The notes under the pieces were generated by a model. The model worked only from the letters and a program-made list of their open reading frames with translations. It did no database searches and had not been told where the DNA came from. Source: CAYQEC01 sp964416425 (GTDB lineage Bacteria > Actinomycetota > Acidimicrobiia > Spongiisociales > UBA5794). Taken from it: DNA of 64,000 nt. Every line of letters starts with the position of its first letter. Within the stretch, counting starts at the first letter, position 1. The translations under genes and the position numbers were made by a program. Below, one piece after another: positions 35,031 through 43,410 of this stretch. Location of the stretch: assembly GCA_964416425.1 (NCBI GenBank), contig CAYQEC010000002.1, positions 62,001 through 126,000 on the forward strand, read 5' to 3'.

Positions 35031-36019
35031 GTGGTACCCCCTTGCATCCCGGTGCGTGTTCTCGGGTCAACGAGCACGTACACGACGTCGATGATGAAGT
35101 TGGCGGCGAGCACCCCGACGATGATGAAGAGGAACACGCCTTGGAGCAGGAAGTAGTCCTCGTTCTGGATCGCGGCCAGCACCAGGCTCCCCAGCCCCGG
35201 GTAGGCGAACACGATCTCGGTGACGAGGGCCCCGCCGACGATGACGCCGAGCTGGAGGGCGAGGCCGGTGAGCTGGGGCAGCATGGCGTTGCGGAAGGCG
35301 TACTTCCGGACCAGCTTGCGGGGCGCACCGAGCGCCTCGAGGTAGTGCGAGTAATCCGACTCCAGCTCGTAGATGATCATGTTCCGCATGCCGATCGCCC
35401 AGCCGCCGAACATCACCAGGAACAGGGAGATGAACGGTAAGAACCAGTGGTGGAGCGCACTCTTGATGAACAACCAGGACCAGGCCGGTGCCAGAGCGAA
35501 GCTGTAGGCACCGGAGACCGGGAAGAGGCCCCACACGATCCCGAAGGCCCACGCCAACAGGATGCCGAGCCACATGTAGGGGGTGGCGGTGAGGATGTAG
35601 CCGATCGGGAGCACGGTGTTGTCGAGGATCTTGGAGCGGGCGGCGAAGGCGCCGAACTTGTTGCCGGCCAGCCAGCTGAGGAGGATCGCCGGGAGGAGGA
35701 GCGCGAGGGTGTAGGGGAGGGCGTGCTGGATCACGGTTCGCACCGGCTGCCCGAACACGTAGATGCTGGTGCCGAGGTCACCGCGGAAGAGGGCTCCCCA
35801 GAAATTGGCGTATTGCTGCCAGATGGGCTTATCGAGACCGAAGGCCTCGGTGTAGTGGGTGTACATGACCTGGGCGGCTTCCGGCCGCACCGAGACCCTC
35901 GAAAGCATGGATTGCACGGGGTCGCCGGGCATGAAGCGGGGGATCATCCAGTCGACGGTGACCGCGACGAAGAACGTCAACATGTAGGTGAAGAGCTTGC
36001 GCCCGAAGTACCGTCTCAC
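35027..36019 (-). CDS. OppB/DppB-like ABC permease
   Basis: A 330-residue permease with the DppB pattern: first helix (LFTYMLTFFVAVTVDWMIPRF) followed by MPGDPVQSML, a periplasmic segment with YGLDKP-like FGLDKPIWQQYANFWGALFRGDLGTS, and five more helices. The coupling helix near SDYSHYLEALGAPRKLVRKYAFRNAMLP is distinctive. The GTG start has GGAGGCG 5 bases upstream. It lies 142 bases after the binding-protein gene, with a strong hairpin between, so it is probably expressed below the binding protein. Confidence 0.9.
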   Translation of the reverse strand: MRRYFGRKLFTYMLTFFVAVTVDWMIPRFMPGDPVQSMLSRVSVRPEAAQVMYTHYTEAFGLDKPIWQQYANFWGALFRGDLGTSIYVFGQPVRTVIQHALPYTLALLLPAILLSWLAGNKFGAFAARSKILDNTVLPIGYILTATPYMWLGILLAWAFGIVWGLFPVSGAYSFALAPAWSWLFIKSALHHWFLPFISLFLVMFGGWAIGMRNMIIYELESDYSHYLEALGAPRKLVRKYAFRNAMLPQLTGLALQLGVIVGGALVTEIVFAYPGLGSLVLAAIQNEDYFLLQGVFLFIIVGVLAANFIIDVVYVLVDPRTRTGMQGGTT

Positions 36020-36115
36020 ATCGCGCCTCCGCCTTGACTAGTCCACCACGGACGTATCGTCTCGCGCCGTGCGGGTCTTGACCGCTTGTCGGTGTTGCAC
36101 ACCTCGATGATAGAA

Positions 36116-36149
36116 AGCCGTCGCCCCTCCTCGCGGAGGGGCGACGGCT
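36116..36149 (-). terminator. strong hairpin between binding protein and permease genes
   Basis: A perfect 15-bp stem (arms 36116-36130 and 36135-36149, beginning AGCCGTCGCCCC) with a TCGC/GCGA tetraloop, followed on the minus strand by TTTCT. It begins 12 bases after the stop of the binding-protein gene. It probably ends or pauses most transcripts there and protects the upstream message, giving more binding protein than permease. Confidence 0.75.
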
Positions 36150-36161
36150 TCTGTCGGTTGG

Positions 36162-37970
36162 CTACTCGGTCGGGGTCGGCTGCAGGTCGCACAGCATGAG
36201 GATGCCGGTCATGTTCCAGTATCCCCGCCAGCTGGCCGGCAGGTAGTGGTTCGAGTCCGCGGTCGAGGACGGCCAGTTCGTCCAGACAGCGTTGCTGTAC
36301 TGGGCCCACAAGCCGTTGTACCACAGCGGGATGAGCGGCATGTCCGTGAGCTGGAGGTCTTGCAGCTGCGACATGATGGCCGTCATGCCCTCAACGTCGT
36401 CAACCTGCGTCTTGTCCAACTCGACCACGAGGTCGAAGGCAGCCTGGTTGTCGTAACGCCCAAAGTTGCCGTTCGTCATCGTGTCCATGATCGGATCCTG
36501 GAACATCCAGTCGTAGTACGTCCAAGGCGTGTTGCTCATCTGGGCATCGTTGCTGATGAGCAGGTCGAAGGTGCCTGCGTTCTTGGCATCCGCATATGCG
36601 TTGTAGTCCGGGAAGGCGGGCTGCACGTTGATGCCAGCCGCCTGGGCGCCTTCGGAGATCACCCGGATGGACTCCATCCAGTCCGTCCAGCCGGACGGAA
36701 CGATGAGCTCGAGAGAGATCTCGGAGCCATCGGGTGCCTCGACGAATCCGTCGCCGTTGGTGTCGGAGTATCCGGCATCAGCGAGGATCTGCTTCGCCTT
36801 GGCCTCGTCGTAGCTGAAGCCCTTCTCGTCGACCACGCTCTGGTCAACGTAGGCGTCCCAGATCGGCAGCAAGCCGGTCGGGTTCGAAGCCGCCACGATG
36901 TTGCCGTACACGTTCTGCACGATCTTGCTCGTGTCGACCGAGAACGCGAGCGCCTTGCGGAACTCGGGATCGTCCATCGGGGCCTTGGTGTTGTTGGTCA
37001 GCACCCACGCCGTGTTGGCGGAAAGCATGTACGGGGGATCCGGGTAGTACGTCTGAACGCCGTAGCCGCCTGCCACGAGCGTCGCGACGCCCGGCAGGAA
37101 GTTGTTGCTCAGATCGAGACCGCCCTGGAGCACCATGCCCAGCGCGACGTTGTTGCTGCCGTTGACCACGTCGACGATGTACTTCGGCTGCGGGTCGAGG
37201 CCGAGCGCCGCGGTGGCCCACCAGGGATCGGACCGCTTCATCCAGACCATGCGGTCCTGGTCAGTTGTCGCGAAGACGTACGGACCGGTACCGATGGGGT
37301 TCTCGTTGGCCCCGTTGGTGACCTCGTCCTCAGTCATGCTCGACCAGATGTGCTCGGGGAGCATCGGCCGCGAGTAGAGGAAGTTCCCCCACTCCTGGTA
37401 CAGCGGATCGCTGAATGTGAACGTGACGTGGTAGTCGTCGACCTTGACCACGCTCTCGAGCCAGTCCCACATCGGGGCGTACTGCACCGAGGGGAACTTC
37501 TGGCCGAGCTCGAACGTCATGACGACGTCGTCGGCGTTGAAGGCCTCACCGTCGGACCAGGTGACCCCCTGGCGGAGCGTCAGGTCGTAGACGTTGTCGC
37601 TCGTCCAGGTGCCCTCCTCGGCCAGCCATGGGGTGTACTCGCCTGCCAGCGGGTCGTAGATGAACAGCGGCTCGTAGACGAGACCGAAAGTCCCCGTCGC
37701 GTAGCCCCAGGTCACCATCGGGTTCCAGCTGGACGGCGGGCCCCATTGCGTGCCCGAGGTGTAGAGCGTCTCAGCACGCTCGTACACGCCGGACGGCGCG
37801 GCCATCGTCGTTGTGGTGGTCTCCATGGGCGCCTCGGTGGTCGTGGTGGTCGCACCGGGCTCCGCCGCGGTGGTCGTCGTGGTGTCTTCAGATCCCGAGT
37901 CGCAAGCTGCGACTACGAGAAGGAAGACCGCCAAAACGGCCAACCATCTCCATCGTTTCGTCATCAACAT
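36162..37970 (-). CDS. family-5 extracellular solute-binding lipoprotein
   Basis: A 602-residue ABC binding protein (OppA/DppA-like SBP_bac_5). The signal has a lipobox (VVAAC, C23), then a Thr/Glu/Pro linker of about 40 residues and the folded protein. LRQGVTWSDGEAFNADDVVMTFE and FRKALAFSVDTSKIVQNVYG are the family signatures. It captures the ligand outside the membrane and delivers it to the OppBC-like pair. A LacI-type repressor upstream suggests an oligosaccharide rather than a peptide. ATG 37970 has AAGGAGG 9 bases upstream, preferred over the longer frame to 38078. It is flanked by hairpins on both sides. Confidence 0.92.
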   Translation of the reverse strand: MLMTKRWRWLAVLAVFLLVVAACDSGSEDTTTTTAAEPGATTTTTEAPMETTTTTMAAPSGVYERAETLYTSGTQWGPPSSWNPMVTWGYATGTFGLVYEPLFIYDPLAGEYTPWLAEEGTWTSDNVYDLTLRQGVTWSDGEAFNADDVVMTFELGQKFPSVQYAPMWDWLESVVKVDDYHVTFTFSDPLYQEWGNFLYSRPMLPEHIWSSMTEDEVTNGANENPIGTGPYVFATTDQDRMVWMKRSDPWWATAALGLDPQPKYIVDVVNGSNNVALGMVLQGGLDLSNNFLPGVATLVAGGYGVQTYYPDPPYMLSANTAWVLTNNTKAPMDDPEFRKALAFSVDTSKIVQNVYGNIVAASNPTGLLPIWDAYVDQSVVDEKGFSYDEAKAKQILADAGYSDTNGDGFVEAPDGSEISLELIVPSGWTDWMESIRVISEGAQAAGINVQPAFPDYNAYADAKNAGTFDLLISNDAQMSNTPWTYYDWMFQDPIMDTMTNGNFGRYDNQAAFDLVVELDKTQVDDVEGMTAIMSQLQDLQLTDMPLIPLWYNGLWAQYSNAVWTNWPSSTADSNHYLPASWRGYWNMTGILMLCDLQPTPTE

Positions 37971-38015
37971 GCCTCTCTTCCTCCTTTTAGGGTTCGAGGA
38001 GCATTCTCTCGTGGT

Positions 38016-38045
38016 GTGCAGCCCCGGAGACTCCGGCGGCTGCAC
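38016..38045 (-). promoter_or_regulatory. stem-loop between lacI-type gene and binding protein gene
   Basis: GTGCAGCC and GGCTGCAC (38016-38023 and 38038-38045) enclose a second pair CCGGAG/CTCCGG, giving about 14 pairs. It has no U tract. It lies in the 91-base gap between the repressor stop and the binding-protein start, and may protect the 5' end of the binding-protein mRNA or weaken read-through from the repressor gene. Confidence 0.45.
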
Positions 38046-38061
38046 GATGGGCGTTCTGGCA

Positions 38062-39072
38062 TCAACGTGCCGGCACACCTCCTACGGTTGATTGCCGGAT
38101 TACGAGCTTCGTCGGGAGGGTCACTCGGCGCGGCCCCCCCTCCGAATCCTTGAGGAGGTCGAAGAGGGCATGGGCTGCCGCCGCGCCCTGGTCCTCCACT
38201 CCCTGGTCAACTGTGGTGAGCGGGGGGTCGAGCTCGGCGGCGAGGGACAGATCGTCGAAGCCGGCGAGCGCCACGTCCTCGGGCACCCGCAAGCCGCGAT
38301 GGCGGATGGCGCGGAGGGCGCCCTCCGCGCTGAGATCGTTACCACAGAAGAGCGCATCCACGCCCTGATCGAGAAGGGAGGAGGCTGCGGCGTACCCACC
38401 TTCGGGCGTGAAGTCGCCGTCTTCGACGAGGCCCTCGACGGGCAACCCGACGCGCGCCATGGCCTGACGATACCCGGTGAGCCGGTCCTCCCCGGACACC
38501 GTGCCACGCCTTCCGCTGATGTGGCCGATGCGACGTCGCCCGATGTCGATGAGATGCGAGGTCAGTTCCTCGGCGGCGGCGATATGGTCGACGTCGACGT
38601 AGCTGGCGGAGAGGTCGGCCTGCCGGTGCCCCACCAGCACCGTGGGCATCTCGGAGGCGAGGAGACCGTCGACGAGCGGGTCGTCGAGGGTGTTGGCGGT
38701 AACGATCACTCCGTCGAGGATCCCGACCTGAAGGATCCGGTCCAGCGTCTCCTCTTTGGTGCGGTTGCCCAGCCACAGCATCATGCCGCCGGCCTGCTCG
38801 GCGAGGGCGTCGGTCATCCCCTCGAGCAGCAGGGCGAAGTAGGGATCCTTGAAGAGCATCGCCGGGGGGATGTGGAGAACCACGCCGACCAGGCCGGAAC
38901 GGCCCGAGGCGAGGCTCCGCGCCGCCATGTTGGGCCGGTAGTTCGTGCGTTCAATGACTTCGAGAACCCGGTTCCGAGTGGCCTCGGAAACCGGGCCGCC
39001 GTTGATGACCCGAGACACGGTGGCGCGTGAGACACCACTCATCTCGGCAAGATCATCCAGGGTCTGAGGCAA
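38062..39072 (-). CDS. LacI-family transcriptional repressor
   Basis: A 336-residue LacI/GalR repressor: helix-turn-helix TLDDLAEMSGVSRATVSRVI at the N terminus, hinge helix NYRPNMAARSLASG, and a periplasmic-binding-like effector domain (SGLVGVVLHIPP to the C terminus) with FCGNDLSAEGALRAI and GFDDLSLAAELDPPLTTV. Such regulators usually sense a sugar, so the ABC operon behind it most likely imports an oligosaccharide or glycoside. The start is TTG 39072, with GGGGAG about 7 bases upstream. A LacI-type operator lies 17 bases upstream of it. Confidence 0.92.
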   Translation of the reverse strand: MPQTLDDLAEMSGVSRATVSRVINGGPVSEATRNRVLEVIERTNYRPNMAARSLASGRSGLVGVVLHIPPAMLFKDPYFALLLEGMTDALAEQAGGMMLWLGNRTKEETLDRILQVGILDGVIVTANTLDDPLVDGLLASEMPTVLVGHRQADLSASYVDVDHIAAAEELTSHLIDIGRRRIGHISGRRGTVSGEDRLTGYRQAMARVGLPVEGLVEDGDFTPEGGYAAASSLLDQGVDALFCGNDLSAEGALRAIRHRGLRVPEDVALAGFDDLSLAAELDPPLTTVDQGVEDQGAAAAHALFDLLKDSEGGPRRVTLPTKLVIRQSTVGGVPAR

Positions 39073-39088
39073 ACCGATGCTCCCCTGT

Positions 39089-39102
39089 TGAAAGCGGTCT
39101 CA
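39089..39102. promoter_or_regulatory. LacI-family operator-like palindrome
   Basis: TGAAAGCGGTCTCA matches the common LacI/GalR operator form TGAAAGCGCTTTCA at 12 of 14 positions, with the central CG. It is just upstream of the repressor's own start codon and is a good candidate for autoregulation of the whole operon. Confidence 0.55.
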
Positions 39103-39506
39103 CAATATCGTGGCGGTTTTCGCCGGGTCAAATCGAGCATTGTCGACCTCTCGATTCATTCGTGAACGGGCGCCGGGGCGAGGCCGTCGCGGACCCGGCG
39201 AGATCTCGCTCGCATGGGCCGGAAACGGGGGCATATCCCCCTGCCGCTGCCATGCCGGCCCGGGTTCCCAACGGGGTGGCACGACACTCGGTGACGGTGG
39301 GTCCACGATCGAGGTGACCATCCTCGGCACTCTCTCCGCTGCGATCTCCGGCTGCCCGGTCGATCCAGAGTGTCCGACGCAGGGGGGCCTGTATCGGCAA
39401 TCGAGCCGCCGAAACTAAAGCGGCCACCCCCATGGCGGCCGGCGGCGCGTCCTCCCCCTCCCCATCATCGATCAGAATGGTCCCCGGCAGCGAGGCGGGA
39501 GGCGGC
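39103..39506. other. 404-base divergent intergenic region
   Basis: This is the gap between the LacI-type gene and the second LLM gene. It contains an A+T-richer patch near 39100-39145 beside the operator, which probably holds the repressor promoter. I see no credible gene, tRNA or repeat in the rest. Confidence 0.4.
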
Positions 39507-40406
39507 ATGAAGATCGGATTGGCACTCCTGGTCGACGACGACGCGGGGCTCGGGACGGCGCCGCGGTGGGAGCAGATCCGCGACGAGGCGATGTGGGCCG
39601 AGGAGCGGGGCTTCGACTCGATCTGGATCTACGACCATCTGGTGTTCCGACCCGGCGGCGACTCTCCGACCATCGGCATGTGGGAGGGATGGGCGGTCCT
39701 CATCGCCTTGGGCGCCGTCACCGAACGGGTCGAACTCGGTCCCCTCGTGCTCTGCAACCAGTTCCGGAACCCCACGGTGCTGGCCAAGCAAGCCCACACC
39801 CTGGACGAGATCTCGAACGGCCGCCTCATCTTCGGCATCGGGGCAGGCTGGAATCGGGCCGAGTTCGATGCCTTCGGCTTCCCGTTCGACCACCGGGTCG
39901 ACCGGTTCGAGGAGGCGCTCCAGATCATCGGCCCGCTGTTGCGGGAGGGCGAGGTCGACTTCGAGGGGACCTACTACCGGGCTCGGCGCTGTGAGATCCT
40001 TCCCCGCAGCCCGCGCCCGGGCGGACCGCCGCTGCTCGTCGGGGGGTCGGGGCCGCGCATGCTGCGGCTCACCGCCCGCTACGCCGACCAGTGGAACGGT
40101 GGCCACTTCGGAATGCCGGAGACCGTCGACGAGAGCCTGGCCCAGGTGCGGCAGGCGTGCGAGGAGGTGGGCCGTGACCCGGCCACTCTCGAGCTGACGG
40201 CCGCGATCATTTACCGCGGCGAGGGAGCCGAACCGGTCAACTGGGGCCATCAACCGCTGCTGACCGGCGGGCCCGACGACATCGCAGCCGCCCTCGCCGG
40301 GTACCGGGATCGTGGCATCGCCCACGTCCAGTTCCGCGTCTACCCGTACCGGCGGGAGGCGTGCGAGGTGGTGGCGGCCGGCATGGATCTGTTCCGGCAG
40401 AGCTGA
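39507..40406 (+). CDS. LLM-class F420-dependent oxidoreductase
   Basis: A 299-residue luciferase-like TIM-barrel enzyme, separate from the one at 20523. Segments ERGFDSIWIYDHLVF, ELGPLVLCNQFRNPTVLAKQAHTLDEISNGRL, FGIGAGWNRAEFDAFG and PPLLVGGSGPRMLRL define the family. The substrate is unknown. ATG 39507 has GGGAGG 5 bases upstream and begins at the first barrel strand, whereas the longer frame to 39432 adds a low-complexity extension. It is convergent with the MMPL gene, with a terminator between. Confidence 0.88.
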   Translation: MKIGLALLVDDDAGLGTAPRWEQIRDEAMWAEERGFDSIWIYDHLVFRPGGDSPTIGMWEGWAVLIALGAVTERVELGPLVLCNQFRNPTVLAKQAHTLDEISNGRLIFGIGAGWNRAEFDAFGFPFDHRVDRFEEALQIIGPLLREGEVDFEGTYYRARRCEILPRSPRPGGPPLLVGGSGPRMLRLTARYADQWNGGHFGMPETVDESLAQVRQACEEVGRDPATLELTAAIIYRGEGAEPVNWGHQPLLTGGPDDIAAALAGYRDRGIAHVQFRVYPYRREACEVVAAGMDLFRQS

Positions 40407-40424
40407 GGTCACCCGGAACGGCGA

Positions 40425-40450
40425 GGAGGGGCACCCGGGGGTGCCCCTCC
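40425..40450. terminator. bidirectional GC hairpin
   Basis: GGAGGGGCACCC and GGGTGCCCCTCC form a 12-base inverted repeat separated by GG, between the converging LLM and MMPL genes. There is no long U tract. It probably limits read-through in both directions. Confidence 0.55.
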
Positions 40451-40495
40451 AGGAGCGGACGGGAAGTCGAGCGCCCGCTACCTCCGCTCCGGCCG

Positions 40496-42742
40496 CTACA
40501 CCAGTTCCAGGGTCCGATCCGCGGTGCCGTCCAGGTCGACGACGAGCACCGGATCGGGGCGGCCTTCGATGTGGATCTGCGGCAGCCACTCCAACCAGCG
40601 CGGCAGGTACCAGTTGAGGTCGCCGAGCAGCTTCATGGCGGCCGGCACCAGCACCGACCGCACCACGGTGGCGTCGAGGATCACCGCCACCGCCAGGCCG
40701 AAGCCCATCTGCTGGAACATCACCATATCGCCGGCGGCGAAGCCACCGAACACCGCCACCATGATGAGGGCGGCCCCGGTGATGATGGCGCCGGTGGAGC
40801 CGAGGCCGAAGGCCACCGAGCCGTCGTTGTCGCCGGTGACGTCGTAGCGCTCCTTGATCCGGCTCATCAGGAAGATGTGGTAGTCCATCGAGAGCCCGAA
40901 CAGCACCGTGAACAGGAAGAGCGGGATCCACGATTCGATGACGTCGGTCTGCTGGAAACCGAACAGGCTCGCTCCGATGCCGTGCTGGAACACGGCCACC
41001 AGCAGCCCGTAGGCGGCGCCCACCGACAGCAGGTTCAGCAGGATCGCCTTGATCGGGACCACGATCGAACGGAACACGGTCATCAACACCAGGAAGCTGA
41101 ACCCGAGCACGAAGGCGAAGATCGCCGGGGTGCGCCGGTTCAGCTCGCCGACGTAGTCGGCGGTCCATGCGGCTTCGCCGTCGACGAGCACCTCGGTGTC
41201 GGTTGCATCGAAGGCCGCCGGGATCGTGTCGGTGCGCAGCGTCTCGACCGCCTGTCTCGCCTCCATGGTGGAGGGGTCCAGTTTGGTGACGGCGTCCACG
41301 ACGACGATGGCGCCGTCGGGGCTCGTCCGAGTCTCGACCTCCCCGTAGTCCGGGTCGGCTTCGAGGTCGGCCACCAGGGAGGCGACCGCCGCGGTCACCG
41401 CCGGGTCGGTGGCGTCTCCGTCGGCCACGATCGAGGTGGTCACGGCGCCGACGTCGAAGTTGTCGATGAGCACGGTCCAGGCGTGGCGGGCGTTGGACTG
41501 CTCGGGGAGCGACTCGACGAAGTTCTGGCCGGTGTGCAGGCTCAGGTAGGGCGAAGCGAGGCCGAGCAGCAGCCCTCCTGCCAGCACGACACTGACGAGC
41601 GGTCGTGCCGTCACCAGGCGGGTCACCCAGTGCCAGAACCTATTGCCACCTTCGTGGTAGGTGGTGCCGGAGACGAAGGGGACCTTGGCCCGGTTGATGC
41701 GGTCGCCGAGCAGACCGAGCACCGCCGGCAGCAACGTGAGCGAGGCTGCGACGGCGGCGAGCACGACGAGCACGGCGCCGATGCCGAGGCTGTGCATCAC
41801 CGTGTCCGGGGCGTACAGCAGCCCGAGCAGGGCGATGACGACGGTCATCCCAGAGAAGAACACGGCCCTGGTGGCGGAGTCGCCGGCGTGCTCGATGGCG
41901 GAGATGACGTCGCGCCCCTTGGCGCGTTCCTCCCGGAACCGTTGGACGACGAAGAGCGAGTAGTCGATGCCGACCGCCAGCCCGATCATCGTGATCATGT
42001 TCACGACGAAGAAGGACAGCTCGAACGCCTGGCCAACGATGACGGTCATGCCGAGCGCCGCCACGATCGAGACGACGGCGAGGATGAGGGGGATCCCTGC
42101 CGCCACCAGCGCCCCGAACACCAGAGCGAGGATCACCAAGGCGATCGACACCCCAAGCATCTCGCCCCGCTGCAGGGTGTCCTCGGCGAGGGCGCCGACC
42201 TCGTTCCAGACCGAGCCGTTGCCGATGGTCGTGACCCGGAAGCCGGGGGTGGCGTCGGCGTTCTCGACGACGGTCACGAGCGGCGCGGCGAGGTCGGACG
42301 CCTCGCCTTCGCCGGCGAGCTCGACCGGGATGAGGGCGACGGTGCCGTCATCCGAGACGAGGCCGGGGATACCGTCGAGGGTGGAGACGGCGGAAGTCAC
42401 CGTGGGGAGCTGCCGCAGCTCGGCGACGATGCGCTGCAATGCCACCGCGAACTCGGGATCGTCGGTTGTGGCGCCTTCGCTCTCGACGAGCACGTACTCG
42501 GCTTCCTGGGTCAGGGCTTCCGTTCCGGGTGTGATCGGAATGGAGAAGTGGCTGTCGACGAGGTCCTGGGCGCGCTCGGACTCGGTCTGCACCGTCGAGT
42601 CGCTCTCCTCGGTGAGCACGCTTCCCAGGTTGGTGGCGAGCATCACCGCTCCGGCGAGCACGACGAGCCAGACGGCGATCGTGCGCCACGGGTGGCGCGC
42701 CGTCGCTCCGGCCAGCCTCCCGGTGAATCCATGGGTGGACAT
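40496..42742 (-). CDS. MMPL/RND-family exporter
   Basis: A 748-residue membrane transporter with two repeated halves. Each half has one helix, a large extracytoplasmic domain, and five helices. GLAVGIDYSLFVVQRFREE and FGLSMDYHIFLMSRIKE carry the paired Asp-Tyr residues that move protons in the MMPL family. Relatives export lipids, glycolipids or hydrophobic toxins. ATG 42742 has GAGGAGG 8 bases upstream. The upstream TTGGGG-N15-CCCCGA element is shared with the next gene on this strand, so the two are probably co-regulated. Confidence 0.9.
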   Translation of the reverse strand: MSTHGFTGRLAGATARHPWRTIAVWLVVLAGAVMLATNLGSVLTEESDSTVQTESERAQDLVDSHFSIPITPGTEALTQEAEYVLVESEGATTDDPEFAVALQRIVAELRQLPTVTSAVSTLDGIPGLVSDDGTVALIPVELAGEGEASDLAAPLVTVVENADATPGFRVTTIGNGSVWNEVGALAEDTLQRGEMLGVSIALVILALVFGALVAAGIPLILAVVSIVAALGMTVIVGQAFELSFFVVNMITMIGLAVGIDYSLFVVQRFREERAKGRDVISAIEHAGDSATRAVFFSGMTVVIALLGLLYAPDTVMHSLGIGAVLVVLAAVAASLTLLPAVLGLLGDRINRAKVPFVSGTTYHEGGNRFWHWVTRLVTARPLVSVVLAGGLLLGLASPYLSLHTGQNFVESLPEQSNARHAWTVLIDNFDVGAVTTSIVADGDATDPAVTAAVASLVADLEADPDYGEVETRTSPDGAIVVVDAVTKLDPSTMEARQAVETLRTDTIPAAFDATDTEVLVDGEAAWTADYVGELNRRTPAIFAFVLGFSFLVLMTVFRSIVVPIKAILLNLLSVGAAYGLLVAVFQHGIGASLFGFQQTDVIESWIPLFLFTVLFGLSMDYHIFLMSRIKERYDVTGDNDGSVAFGLGSTGAIITGAALIMVAVFGGFAAGDMVMFQQMGFGLAVAVILDATVVRSVLVPAAMKLLGDLNWYLPRWLEWLPQIHIEGRPDPVLVVDLDGTADRTLELV

Positions 42743-42835
42743 GACTTCCTCCTCACGTCGCCACGACTCGGGTGCCGCAGCGGTGTTGTCTCGTTGTCTC
42801 CCGGGCATCGTGCGGGGAGCACGGTGCAGGCGCCA

Positions 42836-42862
42836 TTGGGGATCACCCTGGAATGACCCCGA
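42836..42862. promoter_or_regulatory. copy A of a duplicated operator-like element
   Basis: TTGGGG-ATCACCCTGGAATGA-CCCCGA, 94 bases before the MMPL start. It shares arms, spacing (N15) and much of the centre (ATCACCC) with copy B at 43294. Additional flanking bases (GGGAGCAC) are also shared. Confidence 0.55.
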
Positions 42863-42902
42863 GCGCCGTCAGGGTGCCCTCAGGGAAGGAGGCTCAGCCG
42901 GC

Positions 42903-43211
42903 TCAGCCGGCGACGACGGCGAGCACCACCACCGCGGCGACCACCGTTGCGGCGAGCAGCAGCTCGGAGCGGACGCGGCCGCGGGGTCTCGTCCGCACCT
43001 GGGCGACGAGGGCGCGGTGATGGAAGACGACGTGGCGGGCGCCGAACACGATCGCCAGGATGCCGAGGGCGACATGGGCCGAGAGCAGGGCGCCGGGTTC
43101 GTCGCGAACGTGGGCGGCGATGCCGGTGACGGCCGTGCCCAGGGCCGAGAGGCCGAGTGTGAGCACCACGAAGGTGTGGGCCCGGAACGACGTGGCCGAT
43201 CGGGTGGTCAT
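42903..43211 (-). CDS. small membrane protein, three helices
   Basis: A 102-residue protein that I cannot place in a named family. It has about three hydrophobic helices (FVVLTLGLSALGTAVTGIAA, LLSAHVALGILAIVFGARHV, LLLAATVVAAVVVLAVVAG). Histidines in AHVALGI and RHVVFHHRAL are spaced like haem-binding membrane helices of DUF4405-type proteins, which is only a hint. ATG 43211 has GAGGAGG 8 bases upstream. It shares an upstream element with the MMPL gene 160 bases downstream, so it may be an accessory of that exporter. Confidence 0.7.
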   Translation of the reverse strand: MTTRSATSFRAHTFVVLTLGLSALGTAVTGIAAHVRDEPGALLSAHVALGILAIVFGARHVVFHHRALVAQVRTRPRGRVRSELLLAATVVAAVVVLAVVAG

Positions 43212-43293
43212 CGTGATGGCCTCCTCGGGTCGAGACGGGCGGCGGCGGGTCCGCCACTCCCGACATGGTGTGGGGAGGGAGCACTCGCATCCA

Positions 43294-43320
43294 TCGGGGA
43301 TCACCCGGAAACTGCCCCGA
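43294..43320. promoter_or_regulatory. copy B of a duplicated operator-like element
   Basis: TCGGGG-ATCACCCGGAAACTG-CCCCGA, a perfect 6-bp inverted repeat with 15-base spacing, 83 bases before the start of the small membrane protein gene. It is the better conserved of the two copies. Confidence 0.55.
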
Positions 43321-43410
43321 GGTCCCGTCTCGCGTCTCGGGGGAGCGAGGATCAGTGTGTCGACCGTTGAGGCGGAACGGGCGGAGGTCGCGATTGGCCG
43401 GTCGGATCCG

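Noticed and set aside
32967..35156. 729-codon plus-strand frame across the Opp-like genes
   Set aside because: It crosses three real minus-strand genes and their junctions, with biased low-complexity content.
40361..42856. 831-codon open frame opposite the MMPL exporter
   Set aside because: Rich in Asp/His/Arg/Gly runs with no recognisable domain; it lies wholly antisense to a gene with clear motifs.
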